Below are positions 16,473 to 26,419 of a DNA stretch of 36,947 bases, one piece after another. A program made the position numbers and the translations under genes. Source of the stretch: Candidatus Ornithospirochaeta avicola (GTDB taxonomy: Bacteria > Spirochaetota > Spirochaetia > Sphaerochaetales > Sphaerochaetaceae). The stretch lies in NCBI GenBank assembly GCA_019113245.1, contig DXHU01000003.1:1-36947 (forward strand), read 5' to 3'. Under the pieces are notes generated by a model. That model was not told the DNA's origin and did not search any database. It saw nothing but the letters and a program-made list of their open reading frames with translations. Positions within the stretch are counted from its first letter, which is position 1. The number at the start of each line of letters is the position of its first letter.

Positions 16473-16501
16473 AGAATACACTTGTTGATGAAAAACCTCA
16501 A
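16473..16501 (-). promoter_or_regulatory. epmA promoter, leaderless arrangement
   Basis: Minus strand TTGAGG (16496-16501), 17-bp spacer, TATTCT (16473-16478), six bases to the ATG. It interleaves with the divergent mnmE promoter. Confidence 0.55.
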
Positions 16502-16514
16502 GAAAAGATATCAT
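16485..16514 (+). promoter_or_regulatory. mnmE promoter, leaderless arrangement
   Basis: TTGATG (16485-16490), 18-bp spacer, TATCAT (16509-16514), six bases to ATG 16521. No Shine-Dalgarno. The two divergent promoters share about 17 bp, so they should compete for RNA polymerase. Confidence 0.55.
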
Positions 16515-16520
16515 CAGGCT

Positions 16521-17834
16521 ATGACTGGATATACAACAGGAGAGCCTATTTATGCTCTGGCAACCCCTTATGCCCCATCTGCCCTTGCAGTTGTGCGCAC
16601 AAGCGGTGATAAATGCATCGAGATGATAGCACCTCTCTTTTCAAGAAAGAAGAAGCTTTTAGAATCTGAAAGCAACAGCCTCCTTCATGGATTCATGAAA
16701 GACAGGGAAGGGAACAGGATAGATGAGGTTGTCCTTTCTGTATACAGAGCCTCCCATGGCTATACGAAGGAGGAGGCAGTGGAGATCACTATGCACGGTT
16801 CGCTTCCGGCAATAGCCAGACTTTCCCGTGCTCTTGAATCTGCCGGTTTCCGTCAGGCTCTGAAGGGAGAGTTCACATACCGTGCGTTCATGAACGGGAG
16901 CATGGATTTGACAGAGGCGGAAGCCGTTGAGGAAATAGTATCTGCAAAGACTGAAAACGCGCAGAAAGATGCTCTTGAACGTCTTACAGGATCTTTAAGT
17001 TCTGCCCTTGTGGATATCAAGGAACGTATTTTGAACATACTTGCATCCCTTGAAGTTTACCTTGACTATGCTGAGGATGAGATAATTGATGAGTGGAGCT
17101 ATCCAAAAAGTGAAGTTGAGGATATAATAGAAAAGCTGGAGAGAATAGTCTCAACCTATTCCTCATCCCGCCTTTATCAGGATGGAGCGATGGTCGTTCT
17201 TGCCGGAGCGGCCAATGCCGGAAAGAGCAGTCTTTTCAACACACTCCTGAAAGAGAACAGGGCAATCGTTTCCTCTGTGCCAGGCACAACAAGGGACTAT
17301 ATAGAAGCTTCTGTCATAATAAACGGCATATTCTGCCGTCTGTATGACACAGCTGGCCTGAGAGATACAGAAGAGGAAATTGAAAGTGAGGGAATAAAGA
17401 GAAGCCTTTCTCTCATAGACAAAGCCGATCTCATTTTATATATCACTGACGGAAGTGATGCATCCCTTCCTCAAGAAACTGACCGCGTCAAAGTCATTTT
17501 CTCCAAAAGTGATATCTCGAAGAAAGAAGGACTTTCCTTCTCCTCTATAACAGGAGAGGGGATAAAGGATGTCACATCCCTCATTTTCCGATGCCTAGTA
17601 AGCGGCAGGAAAAGGGATGAGAGCGTGCCTTCAATCAATTCTGAACGTCAGAAGGAAGATCTTGAAAGGTGCATAGCAATCCTGAAGGAAAGCATGAGCA
17701 TGGCGGGTGCAAGCGAGGATATAATGGCACTCTGTTTCCAGAGCGCGCTTTCCTCTCTTGAAGGACTGCTTGGCACAGTCACGACAGATGACGTGCTAGA
17801 CAGGCTTTTTTCATCCTTCTGTCTTGGAAAGTAG
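16521..17834 (+). CDS. mnmE: tRNA uridine-5-carboxymethylaminomethyl GTPase
   Basis: A 437-residue MnmE/TrmE. With MnmG it modifies U34 of tRNAs reading two-box codons. N-terminal tetrahydrofolate-binding domain ([22 protein letters not shown] ... [25 protein letters not shown]), helical domain, and inserted G domain with P-loop [12 protein letters not shown] (about 229-240), [17 protein letters not shown] and a SKSD box. It ends FCLGK, matching the conserved C-terminal FCIGK whose Cys is needed for modification. ATG 16521 was chosen from family length and the promoter position; in-frame TTG 16482 and ATG 16488 would overlap the promoter. First gene of mnmE-mnmG-rsmG-ftsK. Confidence 0.95.
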   Translation: MTGYTTGEPIYALATPYAPSALAVVRTSGDKCIEMIAPLFSRKKKLLESESNSLLHGFMKDREGNRIDEVVLSVYRASHGYTKEEAVEITMHGSLPAIARLSRALESAGFRQALKGEFTYRAFMNGSMDLTEAEAVEEIVSAKTENAQKDALERLTGSLSSALVDIKERILNILASLEVYLDYAEDEIIDEWSYPKSEVEDIIEKLERIVSTYSSSRLYQDGAMVVLAGAANAGKSSLFNTLLKENRAIVSSVPGTTRDYIEASVIINGIFCRLYDTAGLRDTEEEIESEGIKRSLSLIDKADLILYITDGSDASLPQETDRVKVIFSKSDISKKEGLSFSSITGEGIKDVTSLIFRCLVSGRKRDESVPSINSERQKEDLERCIAILKESMSMAGASEDIMALCFQSALSSLEGLLGTVTTDDVLDRLFSSFCLGK

Positions 17835-17836
17835 AT

Positions 17837-19636
17837 ATGAGAGATTATGATGCAATTGTTGTAGGCGGAGGACACGCGGGAATCGAAGCATCCCTCGCCT
17901 TGAGCCGCAGCGGCTATGACACAATACTTATAACACAGAGCCTTGATGCAATCGGAAGGCTTTCTTGCAATCCTGCAATCGGAGGGCTTGCCAAGGGAAA
18001 TCTCGTGCGCGAGATCGATGCCCTTGGCGGCGAGATGGCACATTTAATAGACAGCACCATGATCCAGTTCAGGATTCTCAACAGGAGAAGAGGCCCTGCT
18101 GTCCAGGCATACAGGGCACAAGCTGACAAGTTCTCCTACTCAAGGCTTGCAAAGGAGACTCTTGAAAACCAGAGCCATCTTGATCTTTTCATGGACACTG
18201 TCATTGACATTGAAGAAAGGGATGGTGTCTTTACAAGTGTGCTTACAGAGCGCGGTCACAGGATAAGCGCAAGGACAATTGTTCTTACAACAGGCACCTT
18301 CATGAACGGAAGGATCTTCATCGGAGAGTATGACAGGGAAAACGGAAGACTTGGCGAAGAGAGTGCCAAGGGACTTGGAGAGAATCTCAGAAAAAGAGGA
18401 TTCACCCTTGGAAGGATGAAGACCGGAACTCCGGCAAGAGTAAGCAGAGCATCCCTTGATTTTTCCCGTCTTGAAGTGCAAAAAGGCGATGATGTGATGC
18501 TTCCTTTCTCCTTCGATTATGATAAGGTAGAGCGTCCGAGCCTTGACTGCTACATAACATACACAAATGAAAGAACGCATAAGATAATACGTGAGAATAT
18601 ATCGAGAAGTCCTCTTTATGGAGGAAAGATTATTGGAAAAGGACCGCGCTACTGCCCGAGCATAGAGGACAAGGTTGTCCGCTTTCCTGAGCGCGAGCGC
18701 CACCAGATCTTCATAGAGCCGGAGGGAATAGGAAGTCAGGAGATGTATCTCAACGGGCTTTCATCAAGCCTTCCTGAGGATGTGCAGAATGAATTTATCA
18801 GGACGCTTGACGGGCTTGAGAATGCCACTGTGATGCGCCCTGCATATGCAGTTGAGTATGACTATATGGATCCTCTTGAGCTTTATCCGTCCCTTGAAAG
18901 CAAGAAGATGAAAGGCCTTTTTGTCGCGGGCCAGACAAATGGAACAAGCGGCTATGAGGAGGCGGCTGCTCAGGGAATCCTTGCAGGAATAAATGCATGT
19001 CAGTATCTGAGGGGGGAAAAGCCTCTTGTGCTCTCCAGAAGCGAGAGCTATCTCGGAGTGCTTGTGGATGACCTTACAACCAAGGGAACAAAGGAGCCGT
19101 ACAGGATGTTCACATCCAGGGCAGAATGGAGACTGAACCTGCGCCATGACACAGCGGATCTCCGTCTTACTGAAAAAGGGTACAATGCAGGTCTTGTGAG
19201 CGAGCAAAAGCACCAGAGGCTGCTTGAAAAAATTCGTCAGATGGATGAGATAAAAGAAATCCTCTCATCAAGAAGGAAGGATGGAAAGAGCCTTAGGGAG
19301 GCTCTGAGGGAGCCTGATGTGACAATATCTTCTTTTGCTCTTACTGAGCTTGATGCCTATCCTGAAAGCGTATTGGATACAGTTGAGCTTACTGAAAAGT
19401 ATTCTGGCTACATGGTGCGTCAGGAAAAAGAGGTACGGCGTTTTGAGAAGAACGAGAGCATAGCAATTCCTGATGACTTTGATTATGACTCTGCTGAGGG
19501 AATATCGAGTGAGGCAAAGGAGAAATTCAAGCTCATAAGACCGAAGAATCTCGGGCAGGCAAGCCGCATAAGCGGGGTACGCGTATCTGACATTGCAGTT
19601 CTGTCGGTCCTCATCAGGGGGAAGAAGAATGAATAG
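17837..19636 (+). CDS. mnmG: tRNA uridine-5-carboxymethylaminomethyl modification enzyme
   Basis: A 599-residue MnmG/GidA flavoprotein, partner of MnmE. FAD-binding GGGHAG (10-15), [76 protein letters not shown]-type segment ([29 protein letters not shown]) with its catalytic Cys, [17 protein letters not shown] and [26 protein letters not shown] are all present. About 25 residues shorter than E. coli, with a compact C-terminus ending in the family helix ([14 protein letters not shown]). Starts 2 bases after mnmE; its last codons overlap rsmG. Confidence 0.96.
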   Translation: MRDYDAIVVGGGHAGIEASLALSRSGYDTILITQSLDAIGRLSCNPAIGGLAKGNLVREIDALGGEMAHLIDSTMIQFRILNRRRGPAVQAYRAQADKFSYSRLAKETLENQSHLDLFMDTVIDIEERDGVFTSVLTERGHRISARTIVLTTGTFMNGRIFIGEYDRENGRLGEESAKGLGENLRKRGFTLGRMKTGTPARVSRASLDFSRLEVQKGDDVMLPFSFDYDKVERPSLDCYITYTNERTHKIIRENISRSPLYGGKIIGKGPRYCPSIEDKVVRFPERERHQIFIEPEGIGSQEMYLNGLSSSLPEDVQNEFIRTLDGLENATVMRPAYAVEYDYMDPLELYPSLESKKMKGLFVAGQTNGTSGYEEAAAQGILAGINACQYLRGEKPLVLSRSESYLGVLVDDLTTKGTKEPYRMFTSRAEWRLNLRHDTADLRLTEKGYNAGLVSEQKHQRLLEKIRQMDEIKEILSSRRKDGKSLREALREPDVTISSFALTELDAYPESVLDTVELTEKYSGYMVRQEKEVRRFEKNESIAIPDDFDYDSAEGISSEAKEKFKLIRPKNLGQASRISGVRVSDIAVLSVLIRGKKNE

Positions 19637-20258
19637 GAAGCTTCTTATCTCCGGTCTTGAAGAGCTGAAAATAGATTTTGATGATCTTGCTCTTGATCGC
19701 TTTGAGACATATCTGGATGAGATAATGCTCTTTAATCCCTCACTCAAGCTTACAGGATATAAGAGCGAAGAAGACAATATAATAAGGAATTTCCTTGATT
19801 CTGCCGCACTCTGGAAGATATTTGATGAGACTGATGGCGAGATAATAGATGTGGGAAGCGGAGCAGGCTTTCCCGGTCTTGTTCTTGCAATCCTTTTCCC
19901 TCAAAGGAAGATTACGCTTCTTGACAGGATGACAAGAAGGACAGCTTTTCTCTTTTCTGCATCAAAGCGCCTCCTTCTTGATAATGTCAACATACTCAAC
20001 TGCGATATAAAAGAAGTGAAAAGACGCTTTGACATAATAACAAGCCGTGCCTTTCATCCAACAGCCGATGTAATAGATGACCTAGTCAGGATGCTTGATG
20101 AGGGTGGCAGCATGGTTTTCTATAAGGGCAAGAGGGATGCAGTTGAAAAAGAGATGAAGGATGTTGAGAACATGGGCCTTGTTTTTGATATAAAAAGCAT
20201 AAAAGTTCCATTTCTCAATGAGGAGAGAAATGCCTTGATAATAAGGAGAAATGATTGA
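19629..20258 (+). CDS. rsmG: 16S rRNA (guanine527-N7)-methyltransferase
   Basis: A 209-residue RsmG/GidB, a Rossmann SAM methyltransferase for G527 of 16S rRNA. Motif I is [15 protein letters not shown] (74-88); LNCDIKEV and [11 protein letters not shown] follow, and FYKGK appears near the C-terminus. ATG 19629 overlaps the mnmG 3' end and follows GGGGAAGAAGA; the frame extends upstream to 19593 but that part lies within mnmG and is not family-like. The stop overlaps the ftsK ATG. The mnmE-mnmG-rsmG order is a classic conserved cluster. Confidence 0.95.
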   Translation: MNRKLLISGLEELKIDFDDLALDRFETYLDEIMLFNPSLKLTGYKSEEDNIIRNFLDSAALWKIFDETDGEIIDVGSGAGFPGLVLAILFPQRKITLLDRMTRRTAFLFSASKRLLLDNVNILNCDIKEVKRRFDIITSRAFHPTADVIDDLVRMLDEGGSMVFYKGKRDAVEKEMKDVENMGLVFDIKSIKVPFLNEERNALIIRRND

Positions 20259-23200
20259 TGAAACGCAGGAAGGCGATAATCACAACACTTTTAGCGCTGG
20301 GCATGATGCTGTTTGCTCTGTTCATGCTGGCAATAACATATTTTGAGTCAAAACTTCCTTTCAGCACGGAGCAGATAAGGAAAGCTTTGGTTGCTAACAT
20401 TGCTGTAACCGGAGGAGAGAAGGCATTGCTTGCTCCTTCTGTATTCTTGATTATAACAGCACTGCTGCTGCTTGTTTTCAGAAAAAAGAAGCCATTTAGC
20501 ATAATCTTTCTCATATACACATATTTCGTGTACATGAGCATCCTTGTATTTGCCCATTTAAAGAGCGGGAGTGAGACTCCTGCCTTCATAATGAGCAGGA
20601 TAAATGCATCGAGGCTTCCTCTTTTAGTAATTCTCATAGTGCTTGAAGTGCTTCTTTCATTTGCACTCTATTATGTCACTACAGCTCTTGACCGCTCCTG
20701 GAGAGAAAAAAGGAAGAGTCTTGTAAATGAGGATGAGGCTCTCAACAGGATTCCTTCAAGAAGAAAGATGAGAAAGAAAGAACTCAAGGAAGCCAGAAAG
20801 AGGGAAAAAGAGGAGGCGATGAAGAGCGAGGTTGAGCAGGACATTGCCTACGAGAAGGAAAAAGAGGAGGAAAAGGCATCACGCCGCTTTGAGAAGAAGT
20901 TGGCCAAAGAGGAGAAAAAGGCTGAAAAGGAAAGACTGAAGGCAGAAAAGAGAAAGAAGAAGGAGAAAGAGGAGGAAGAGGATGTGGAATCATTCTCATC
21001 TGATACTCTTGAACCGGATGGTGACATACCGCTTCGCGCAGTTGACATAAACACGCCTCTTTCTGTGCCCACTGCTTCAGATATCCCGCGCTTTTCGACA
21101 ATTGAGCATACTGATGAAGTCGAGAGGGTTACAGAGAACCCGAGGGATATATTCAGAAAGAATCTTGAGCTTGTCGAGAAGGAAGAAGAGAAAGATGAAG
21201 ACAGCTTTTCTGTGAAGAAAGAAGAATATATGCCAAAATATGATATAACAAACGGCAGCCATTTCTCAAAAGGAGGCATGCTTGAAGCCACGATTGAAAG
21301 CCTTGGAGAGATTTCTGATGCTCCGAGAAAGAACAGCTCTCCGATTATAGGATATGAAGAAAAAGGCAAAGTCAAAGAGGAAAAAGGTGAAGATAAGATA
21401 GCTCCGAGCAATCTTAGCAAGGACCATCCGCGCTACAAGCTCTTTGAGTCCCTGAGAGAAAAAAGAAGTGATGTGAACAATGTCTCTTATATCCCAAGCC
21501 GTACATTCCAGGCAGAAAAGGAAGAGATAAAGAGCACACCATATGAGTCCACATATATAAGAAAAGATGACAGCAGGCCAAAGCTTTCTGACAGAATAGA
21601 AGAAAAGAAGATGGAAGAACTTTCTTCAACTCCAGTTTCATCCCTGTCTTCTTTTGAAGCCAGAATGCTGAATGAGAAAGAAAGCGGCAAAGAAAAGGAT
21701 GAGTTTATAAGAGATATCAACCAGAGGTCCCGTGCGTTTTCTGTGGGCGAAGATGATGAAACAGAGGATGATGAAAGAAGCGATTTGGGCGAAGACGATG
21801 AGACTGATGGCTATAAGGACAACAGCAGTGTCCCTTCCCTTGATGAAAAGCATAAGGGGAAATATCCAGATGCTGAAGAAGAAGTGAAGGAAAAAGAGCA
21901 AGAGAATGAGCTTTATTATTCAATCGGCATCGGAGGGCTTTCCAGCCAGGATCTTGGCATTACAGGAATAAGAAAGAGAAGCAGGATGCATTATAATCCT
22001 CCGCGCCGCGAGATGCTTGTCGACTATCCGTCAGCAGACAGTGCAATTGACGAGGAGACAAAATTCAGAAGCGCAGAGATTTTGGACACAATGAGAGAGT
22101 TCAAGGTTGATGTGATGCTGGACAATATCGTAAAGGGTCCTACTGTCACAATGTTTGAGCTCAAGCTTGCCGAAGGTGTTCCAGTAAGCAAGGTAAAGAA
22201 CAGGATGGAGGATTTAAAGTATGCACTTGGTGTAAGAAGCCTGAGAATACTTGCCCCCGTTCCTGGGAAGCAGGCTGTTGGAATAGAGGTGCCGAACAAG
22301 AAAAGGGCTACAATAGGATTCAAGGACATGCTTGAGGCCTTTGACAGAAACAAGGAGTGCAGAGGCTATGCAGTTCCTATGATTCTTGGACGCACTGTTA
22401 CAGGTGAACCTGTATCAATAGATGTTGCAAAGACTCCACATATGCTGATTGCAGGAAGCACCGGAAGCGGAAAAAGCGTCGGAATCAACAGCCTGATTGC
22501 GACTATTCTTTATCATAAGAGCCCGAGGGATGTGCGCCTTATTATGGTCGACCCGAAGGTTGTAGAGCTGAAAATCTATAATGGTATACCGCATCTGCTT
22601 ACTCCTGTGATAACCGATGGCACTAGAGTGAAAAAAGTCCTTGCATGGCTTGTCGAGGAAATGGAAAGACGCTATGAGATGATAAGCCGTTACAATGTAA
22701 GGAACATATCTGGATTCAATGAGAAAATAAAGGCTGAGAAGCTGGCTGCAGAAAAGCTTCCTTACATTGTGCTCATAATGGATGAGTATGCGGATCTGAT
22801 GACAACGATTGGAAAGGATATAGAAGAATATATCTCCCGTCTCTGTGCCATGGCACGTGCTGTCGGAATACATCTTGTGCTTGCAACACAGCGCCCAAGT
22901 GCAGAAGTCGTTACAGGAACAATCAAGAACAATATACCGACGCGCATTGCCTTTGCTGTTGCAAGCGGCGTGAACAGCAAGATCATACTTGATGAGATGG
23001 GTGCGGAGCAGCTGCTTGGACGCGGTGACATGCTCTATAAGAGCCCATCTGCCTTTGAGCCTGTGAGAATCCAGGGTGCTTTCCTTTCTGACGGGGAAGT
23101 TGACCAGATTGTCGAGCAGGTAAAGGAAAACGGTGAGCCTGACTATCTTGATGAGAGCATCTTTGAAGAGAGCGTGGAGGAAGAAGAGTCCTTTGATGAT

Positions 23201-23413
23201 GAATATTACGGAACATCTCAAAGCGAGGAAGAAGAATACGAGAGAGCAAAGCAGATTGTCTATGAGCAGAAGAAGGCAAGCGCATCATATCTGCAGAGAA
23301 GGATGAAGATAGGATACAACAAGGCTGCACGCTATGTTGACCGCATGGAGGAAGAGGGAATAATCGGCCCTGCAAACGGGAGCAAGCCCAGAGAAGTACT
23401 CAAGATGATCTAA
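20258..23413 (+). CDS. ftsK: DNA translocase FtsK/SpoIIIE with very long charged linker
   Basis: A 1051-residue FtsK. Four N-terminal membrane helices (about 8-30, 48-68, 74-96, 108-130), then a linker of roughly 470 residues dominated by Lys/Glu/Arg/Asp (for example KKELKEARKREKEEAMK), then the motor domain: Walker A AGSTGSGKSVGINS (about 730), MVDPKVVELKIYNGIPHL, Walker B IVLIMDEYADLM (about 840), LATQRPSAEVVTGTIKNNIPTRIAF and the gamma winged helix (about 995-1051, ASYLQRRMKIGYNKAARYVDRMEEEGIIGPANG) that reads KOPS-type sequences. It clears the chromosome terminus during septation. ATG 20258 follows AAGGAG and overlaps the rsmG stop. Confidence 0.96.
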   Translation: MKRRKAIITTLLALGMMLFALFMLAITYFESKLPFSTEQIRKALVANIAVTGGEKALLAPSVFLIITALLLLVFRKKKPFSIIFLIYTYFVYMSILVFAHLKSGSETPAFIMSRINASRLPLLVILIVLEVLLSFALYYVTTALDRSWREKRKSLVNEDEALNRIPSRRKMRKKELKEARKREKEEAMKSEVEQDIAYEKEKEEEKASRRFEKKLAKEEKKAEKERLKAEKRKKKEKEEEEDVESFSSDTLEPDGDIPLRAVDINTPLSVPTASDIPRFSTIEHTDEVERVTENPRDIFRKNLELVEKEEEKDEDSFSVKKEEYMPKYDITNGSHFSKGGMLEATIESLGEISDAPRKNSSPIIGYEEKGKVKEEKGEDKIAPSNLSKDHPRYKLFESLREKRSDVNNVSYIPSRTFQAEKEEIKSTPYESTYIRKDDSRPKLSDRIEEKKMEELSSTPVSSLSSFEARMLNEKESGKEKDEFIRDINQRSRAFSVGEDDETEDDERSDLGEDDETDGYKDNSSVPSLDEKHKGKYPDAEEEVKEKEQENELYYSIGIGGLSSQDLGITGIRKRSRMHYNPPRREMLVDYPSADSAIDEETKFRSAEILDTMREFKVDVMLDNIVKGPTVTMFELKLAEGVPVSKVKNRMEDLKYALGVRSLRILAPVPGKQAVGIEVPNKKRATIGFKDMLEAFDRNKECRGYAVPMILGRTVTGEPVSIDVAKTPHMLIAGSTGSGKSVGINSLIATILYHKSPRDVRLIMVDPKVVELKIYNGIPHLLTPVITDGTRVKKVLAWLVEEMERRYEMISRYNVRNISGFNEKIKAEKLAAEKLPYIVLIMDEYADLMTTIGKDIEEYISRLCAMARAVGIHLVLATQRPSAEVVTGTIKNNIPTRIAFAVASGVNSKIILDEMGAEQLLGRGDMLYKSPSAFEPVRIQGAFLSDGEVDQIVEQVKENGEPDYLDESIFEESVEEEESFDDEYYGTSQSEEEEYERAKQIVYEQKKASASYLQRRMKIGYNKAARYVDRMEEEGIIGPANGSKPREVLKMI

Positions 23414-23415
23414 TC

Positions 23416-23444
23416 TTGTTTCTTTGTCCTATAAAAGATAATAT
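23416..23444 (+). promoter_or_regulatory. promoter of the aminotransferase-to-guaA operon
   Basis: TTGTTT (23416-23421), 17-bp spacer, TAATAT (23439-23444), directly after the ftsK stop. GGAG (23453-23456) is the ribosome binding site of the next gene. Confidence 0.55.
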
Positions 23445-23460
23445 TCCTTTCTGGAGCAAT

Positions 23461-24258
23461 ATGATGAGAAAGGCCATAAGAAACGGCATTATTATAAATG
23501 AGAGTGAGGCAAGCCTTCCCCTCAGCCTGAAGAGCGTTCAGTACTCATATTCTGTTTATGAGTCAGTAAAGCTCAAAAATGGGCAGTTCGTGCACCTTGA
23601 CGAGCATCTGAAAAGACTCAGACTCTCCTCCTCCGGAGTGGGCATGAACCTTTCATACACAGACAATGAAATAACATCCTGGCTTCTTGATCTGAAAGCG
23701 GAGGAGAATCTTTTCAATGAGACTTTCCGCATCCTTGTCCTTGGAGAAAATCCTGCATGGGTATACATCACTCATACAGAAAATTTCGTATATCCTGAAA
23801 GCTATTACACTGAGGGTGTTGCCCTCTCCACATATCGCGGCGAGCGCTTTTTACCCCAGCTCAAGACCAGCAATCTTCTTCTTTCTTACATGGCACTTAA
23901 GGATGCTGAGAAAAAGAATGCCTTTGAAGCTCTGCTTGTAGACGGGCAAGGATTTATAACAGAGGGCACAAGAAGCAATTTCTATGCTATAAAGAATAAT
24001 AGGGTATACACTGCTCCGGATGAGAAAGTGCTCTCTGGCGTGACCAGAACTGGTGTCATGAAAGCTCTTTCTGATATGGGCATACCTCTTATCTTTGAGT
24101 CAGTGAAGCTTGAAGAGCTCTCATCTTACTCATCGCTCTTCATAACAGCCACAAGCATGAGGGCAATACCTGTAAAGAGCGTTGATGGTGTGAATGTGAG
24201 AACTGAAGATATTAAGACTGTTCAGAAGCTGTCTGAACTTCTTGGAGAATGGGAATGA
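23461..24258 (+). CDS. class IV aminotransferase (BCAT / D-amino-acid / ADC lyase fold)
   Basis: A 265-residue fold-type IV PLP enzyme. VYESVKLKNGQFVHLDEHLKRLRLS gives the N-terminal domain; LKTSNLLLSYMALKDAEKKNAFEALLVD holds the expected PLP lysine, followed by ITEGTRSNFYAIKNNRVYTAPDEKVLSGVTRTGVM with the PLP-contacting Glu and the conserved GVTR, and SLFITATSMRAIPV. These motifs are shared by branched-chain aminotransferase, D-alanine aminotransferase and aminodeoxychorismate lyase; sequence alone does not separate them. Starts: ATG 23461 or 23464 after GGAG; the frame extends upstream into the promoter. The stop overlaps the helicase ATG. Confidence 0.85.
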   Translation: MMRKAIRNGIIINESEASLPLSLKSVQYSYSVYESVKLKNGQFVHLDEHLKRLRLSSSGVGMNLSYTDNEITSWLLDLKAEENLFNETFRILVLGENPAWVYITHTENFVYPESYYTEGVALSTYRGERFLPQLKTSNLLLSYMALKDAEKKNAFEALLVDGQGFITEGTRSNFYAIKNNRVYTAPDEKVLSGVTRTGVMKALSDMGIPLIFESVKLEELSSYSSLFITATSMRAIPVKSVDGVNVRTEDIKTVQKLSELLGEWE

Positions 24259-25676
24259 AATTTGAAGAACTTTGGCTTGATGAGAATATAGTAAAAGCAA
24301 TTGACGAGCATGGATTTTCTGAGCTTACCAAGGTGCAGGAGAAAGCTCTTCCTGTAGCTCTATCAGAGTGTGATATCATGGTGCAGAGCAAGACTGGAAG
24401 CGGCAAAACCCTTGTTTATCTGCTTGCAATTCTTGAGCGTTTTGCCAAGGACGAGAGCAAGAAGGCTTTGGTTCTCGCCCCGACAAGGGAGCTCGCTCTT
24501 CAGATTTATTCAGATGCAAAAAGCTTTTCCAAATACATGGATTCATTCTTCTCAACCTGCGTTTACGGCGGTGTGGGATATGAGAAGCAGGAAAGGGATT
24601 TAAAGAAAAATCCTGCTTTAATTGTAGGAACACCGGGACGTCTTCTTGACTTTCTGAAAAGTGGCAAGATAGATTTCAAGAGCTTTGACACTGTAGTCCT
24701 TGATGAGGCTGACAGAATGTTCGATATGGGCTTTTATGATGACATAATGAAGATTTTCTCTCGTATGAAGAACAAAGAGGAGAGAGTGACGATGCTTTTA
24801 AGCGCGACACTCAACACAAAGGTGAGAAATCTTGCCTGGAGCCATATGAACGAGCCAGTAGAACTCGATGTCGAGCCGGAGGAAATAACAGTCAAGAACA
24901 TACGTCAGGAGCTTTTCCATGTATCCAGGGAAGAGAAATTCAAGATAATGCTTGAGATCTTGAAGAAGATAAATCCTAAGAGCGCGATAATATTCACAAA
25001 TACAAAAGAGAAGGCGATTGAGGTTGCAAAACGGCTATCTTTGAATGATTACAAGGCAGAGGCATTAATCGGCTCAATGAGCCAGAGTGCAAGACTTAAA
25101 GCACTTGATGATCTTAAGAAGGGAATTATTACAATGCTGGTTGCAACAGATGTTGCATCACGCGGCCTGCAGATAGATGATCTAGAGCTTGTAGTCAATT
25201 ATGACATTCCTGAGGACTATGAGAACTATGTTCACAGAATCGGAAGAACAGCAAGGGCAGGAAAGAGCGGGGTTGCAATCACTCTTGCATGCCCTGACTA
25301 TGTATATGGCCTTGAGGCAATTGAGAGTTACATACAGATGAAGATACCAGTGCTCTGGACTGATGAAATCGGTCTTGAGGAGGTTGAGGATAAGTCCGCA
25401 TCCTGGCGCTACAGAAGAGAAAGAAGCGACAAGAGCAAGAGCAAGGTGCAGAGGAAAAAATACACAGGGCGCGAGAGAAAAGCTACAAAGAGCTCATCTT
25501 ACAGCTATAAGAAAAAGGCTGTTCTCAAAGACAAGGATAAAGCAAGGGATGGAAAGAAGAAGATTGTAATCCAGCATTCAGAGAATGCTAGGAAGATAAA
25601 TCTCAATGAGATAGCAGAGCCGAAGAAGAGCTTCTTTGCTCGTATCAAGAGCATGTTCAAGGGAAAGAAAAAATGA
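24255..25676 (+). CDS. DEAD-box ATP-dependent RNA helicase
   Basis: A 473-residue DEAD-box helicase of the RhlE/CshA/DeaD class. Q motif FSELTKVQEKALPVAL (21-36), Walker A SKTGSGKT (45-52), PTRELALQI, TPGRLLD, VLDEADRMFDMGF, LLSATL in RecA domain 1; AIIFTNTKEKA, VATDVASRGLQI and YVHRIGRTARAG in domain 2. The C-terminal ~95 residues are strongly basic (RYRRERSDKSKSKVQRKK), a likely RNA-binding tail. ATG 24255 is preferred because GGAG lies 7 bases upstream; ATG 24249 is too close. It overlaps the aminotransferase stop (ATGA). Confidence 0.94.
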   Translation: MKFEELWLDENIVKAIDEHGFSELTKVQEKALPVALSECDIMVQSKTGSGKTLVYLLAILERFAKDESKKALVLAPTRELALQIYSDAKSFSKYMDSFFSTCVYGGVGYEKQERDLKKNPALIVGTPGRLLDFLKSGKIDFKSFDTVVLDEADRMFDMGFYDDIMKIFSRMKNKEERVTMLLSATLNTKVRNLAWSHMNEPVELDVEPEEITVKNIRQELFHVSREEKFKIMLEILKKINPKSAIIFTNTKEKAIEVAKRLSLNDYKAEALIGSMSQSARLKALDDLKKGIITMLVATDVASRGLQIDDLELVVNYDIPEDYENYVHRIGRTARAGKSGVAITLACPDYVYGLEAIESYIQMKIPVLWTDEIGLEEVEDKSASWRYRRERSDKSKSKVQRKKYTGRERKATKSSSYSYKKKAVLKDKDKARDGKKKIVIQHSENARKINLNEIAEPKKSFFARIKSMFKGKKK

Positions 25677-26419
25677 GAAAGATCAAGATAACACTTTCTG
25701 TGATATTCACGCTTCCTGTTTTCATACCGACAGTAATCCTAGCAATCCTGTCCTGCATTTTCAGCGTGCTTGGGATGAAGAAAGCAGCAGAAAAGTGGCT
25801 TCATTTCTGGCTTTACATAACAATCTGGTGGATCTGGGTCTGCTTTGGAGCATCATTTCGTGTTGAAGGCAAGGAGAATATTCCTTCAAAGGGCTGTCGG
25901 GTATGCTATATAGCAAATCATCTTTCGATGATGGATATCCCCGCAATATTCTATGCCGGACTATGGAGCGGGGTGATTGGAAAAGTGGAGCTCAAGAAGA
26001 TACTGGGGCTCAATATTGTCATGAAAGAGCTCAACTGTGTCTATATTGACAGAAAGAGTATAAAGGAATCTCTGAAGGCCATCCTTGAGGGTGCAGAGAA
26101 CATAAAGAAGGGCATTGCAATGACAATCTTCCCCGAGGGCACAAGAAGCAAGGATATGGAGATGGGCTCATTCAAGGCTGGGTCTTTCAAGATGGCTACA
26201 AAGGCGAAGGCTGAAATAGTTCCTGTCGTCATATTCAATACAAGATATCTTTTTGAGAACAAGAAGTATTTTATAAAGCGTGTTCCCGTGCTTGTTAAGA
26301 TACTTGCTCCTGTAAAGACAGAAAACATGAGCGAAGAAGAGCTGAGGAATGTTCCTGATCTTGTTGAGAACATGATCAGAAGTGAATATGAGAAATTAAA
26401 GTCAGGCTTTGATGTTTGA
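25673..26419 (+). CDS. plsC: 1-acyl-sn-glycerol-3-phosphate acyltransferase
   Basis: A 248-residue PlsC-family acyltransferase making phosphatidic acid at the inner membrane. Two hydrophobic N-terminal segments (about 7-33 and 43-62), the catalytic NHLSMMD (82-88; H-x4-D), block II around VYIDRKS (123-129), block III FPEGTRSKD (153-161) and the proline block IVPVVIFNT. ATGA overlap with the helicase gene and 8-bp overlap with the ABC gene show translational coupling. Acyl-donor preference cannot be read. Confidence 0.92.
   Translation: MRKIKITLSVIFTLPVFIPTVILAILSCIFSVLGMKKAAEKWLHFWLYITIWWIWVCFGASFRVEGKENIPSKGCRVCYIANHLSMMDIPAIFYAGLWSGVIGKVELKKILGLNIVMKELNCVYIDRKSIKESLKAILEGAENIKKGIAMTIFPEGTRSKDMEMGSFKAGSFKMATKAKAEIVPVVIFNTRYLFENKKYFIKRVPVLVKILAPVKTENMSEEELRNVPDLVENMIRSEYEKLKSGFDV

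Noticed and set aside
22415-23221. 268-codon minus-strand frame opposite ftsK (and others at 20848-21420)
   Set aside because: They lie opposite the well-supported FtsK frame, have no ribosome binding site or family motif, and reflect codon bias of the sense strand.
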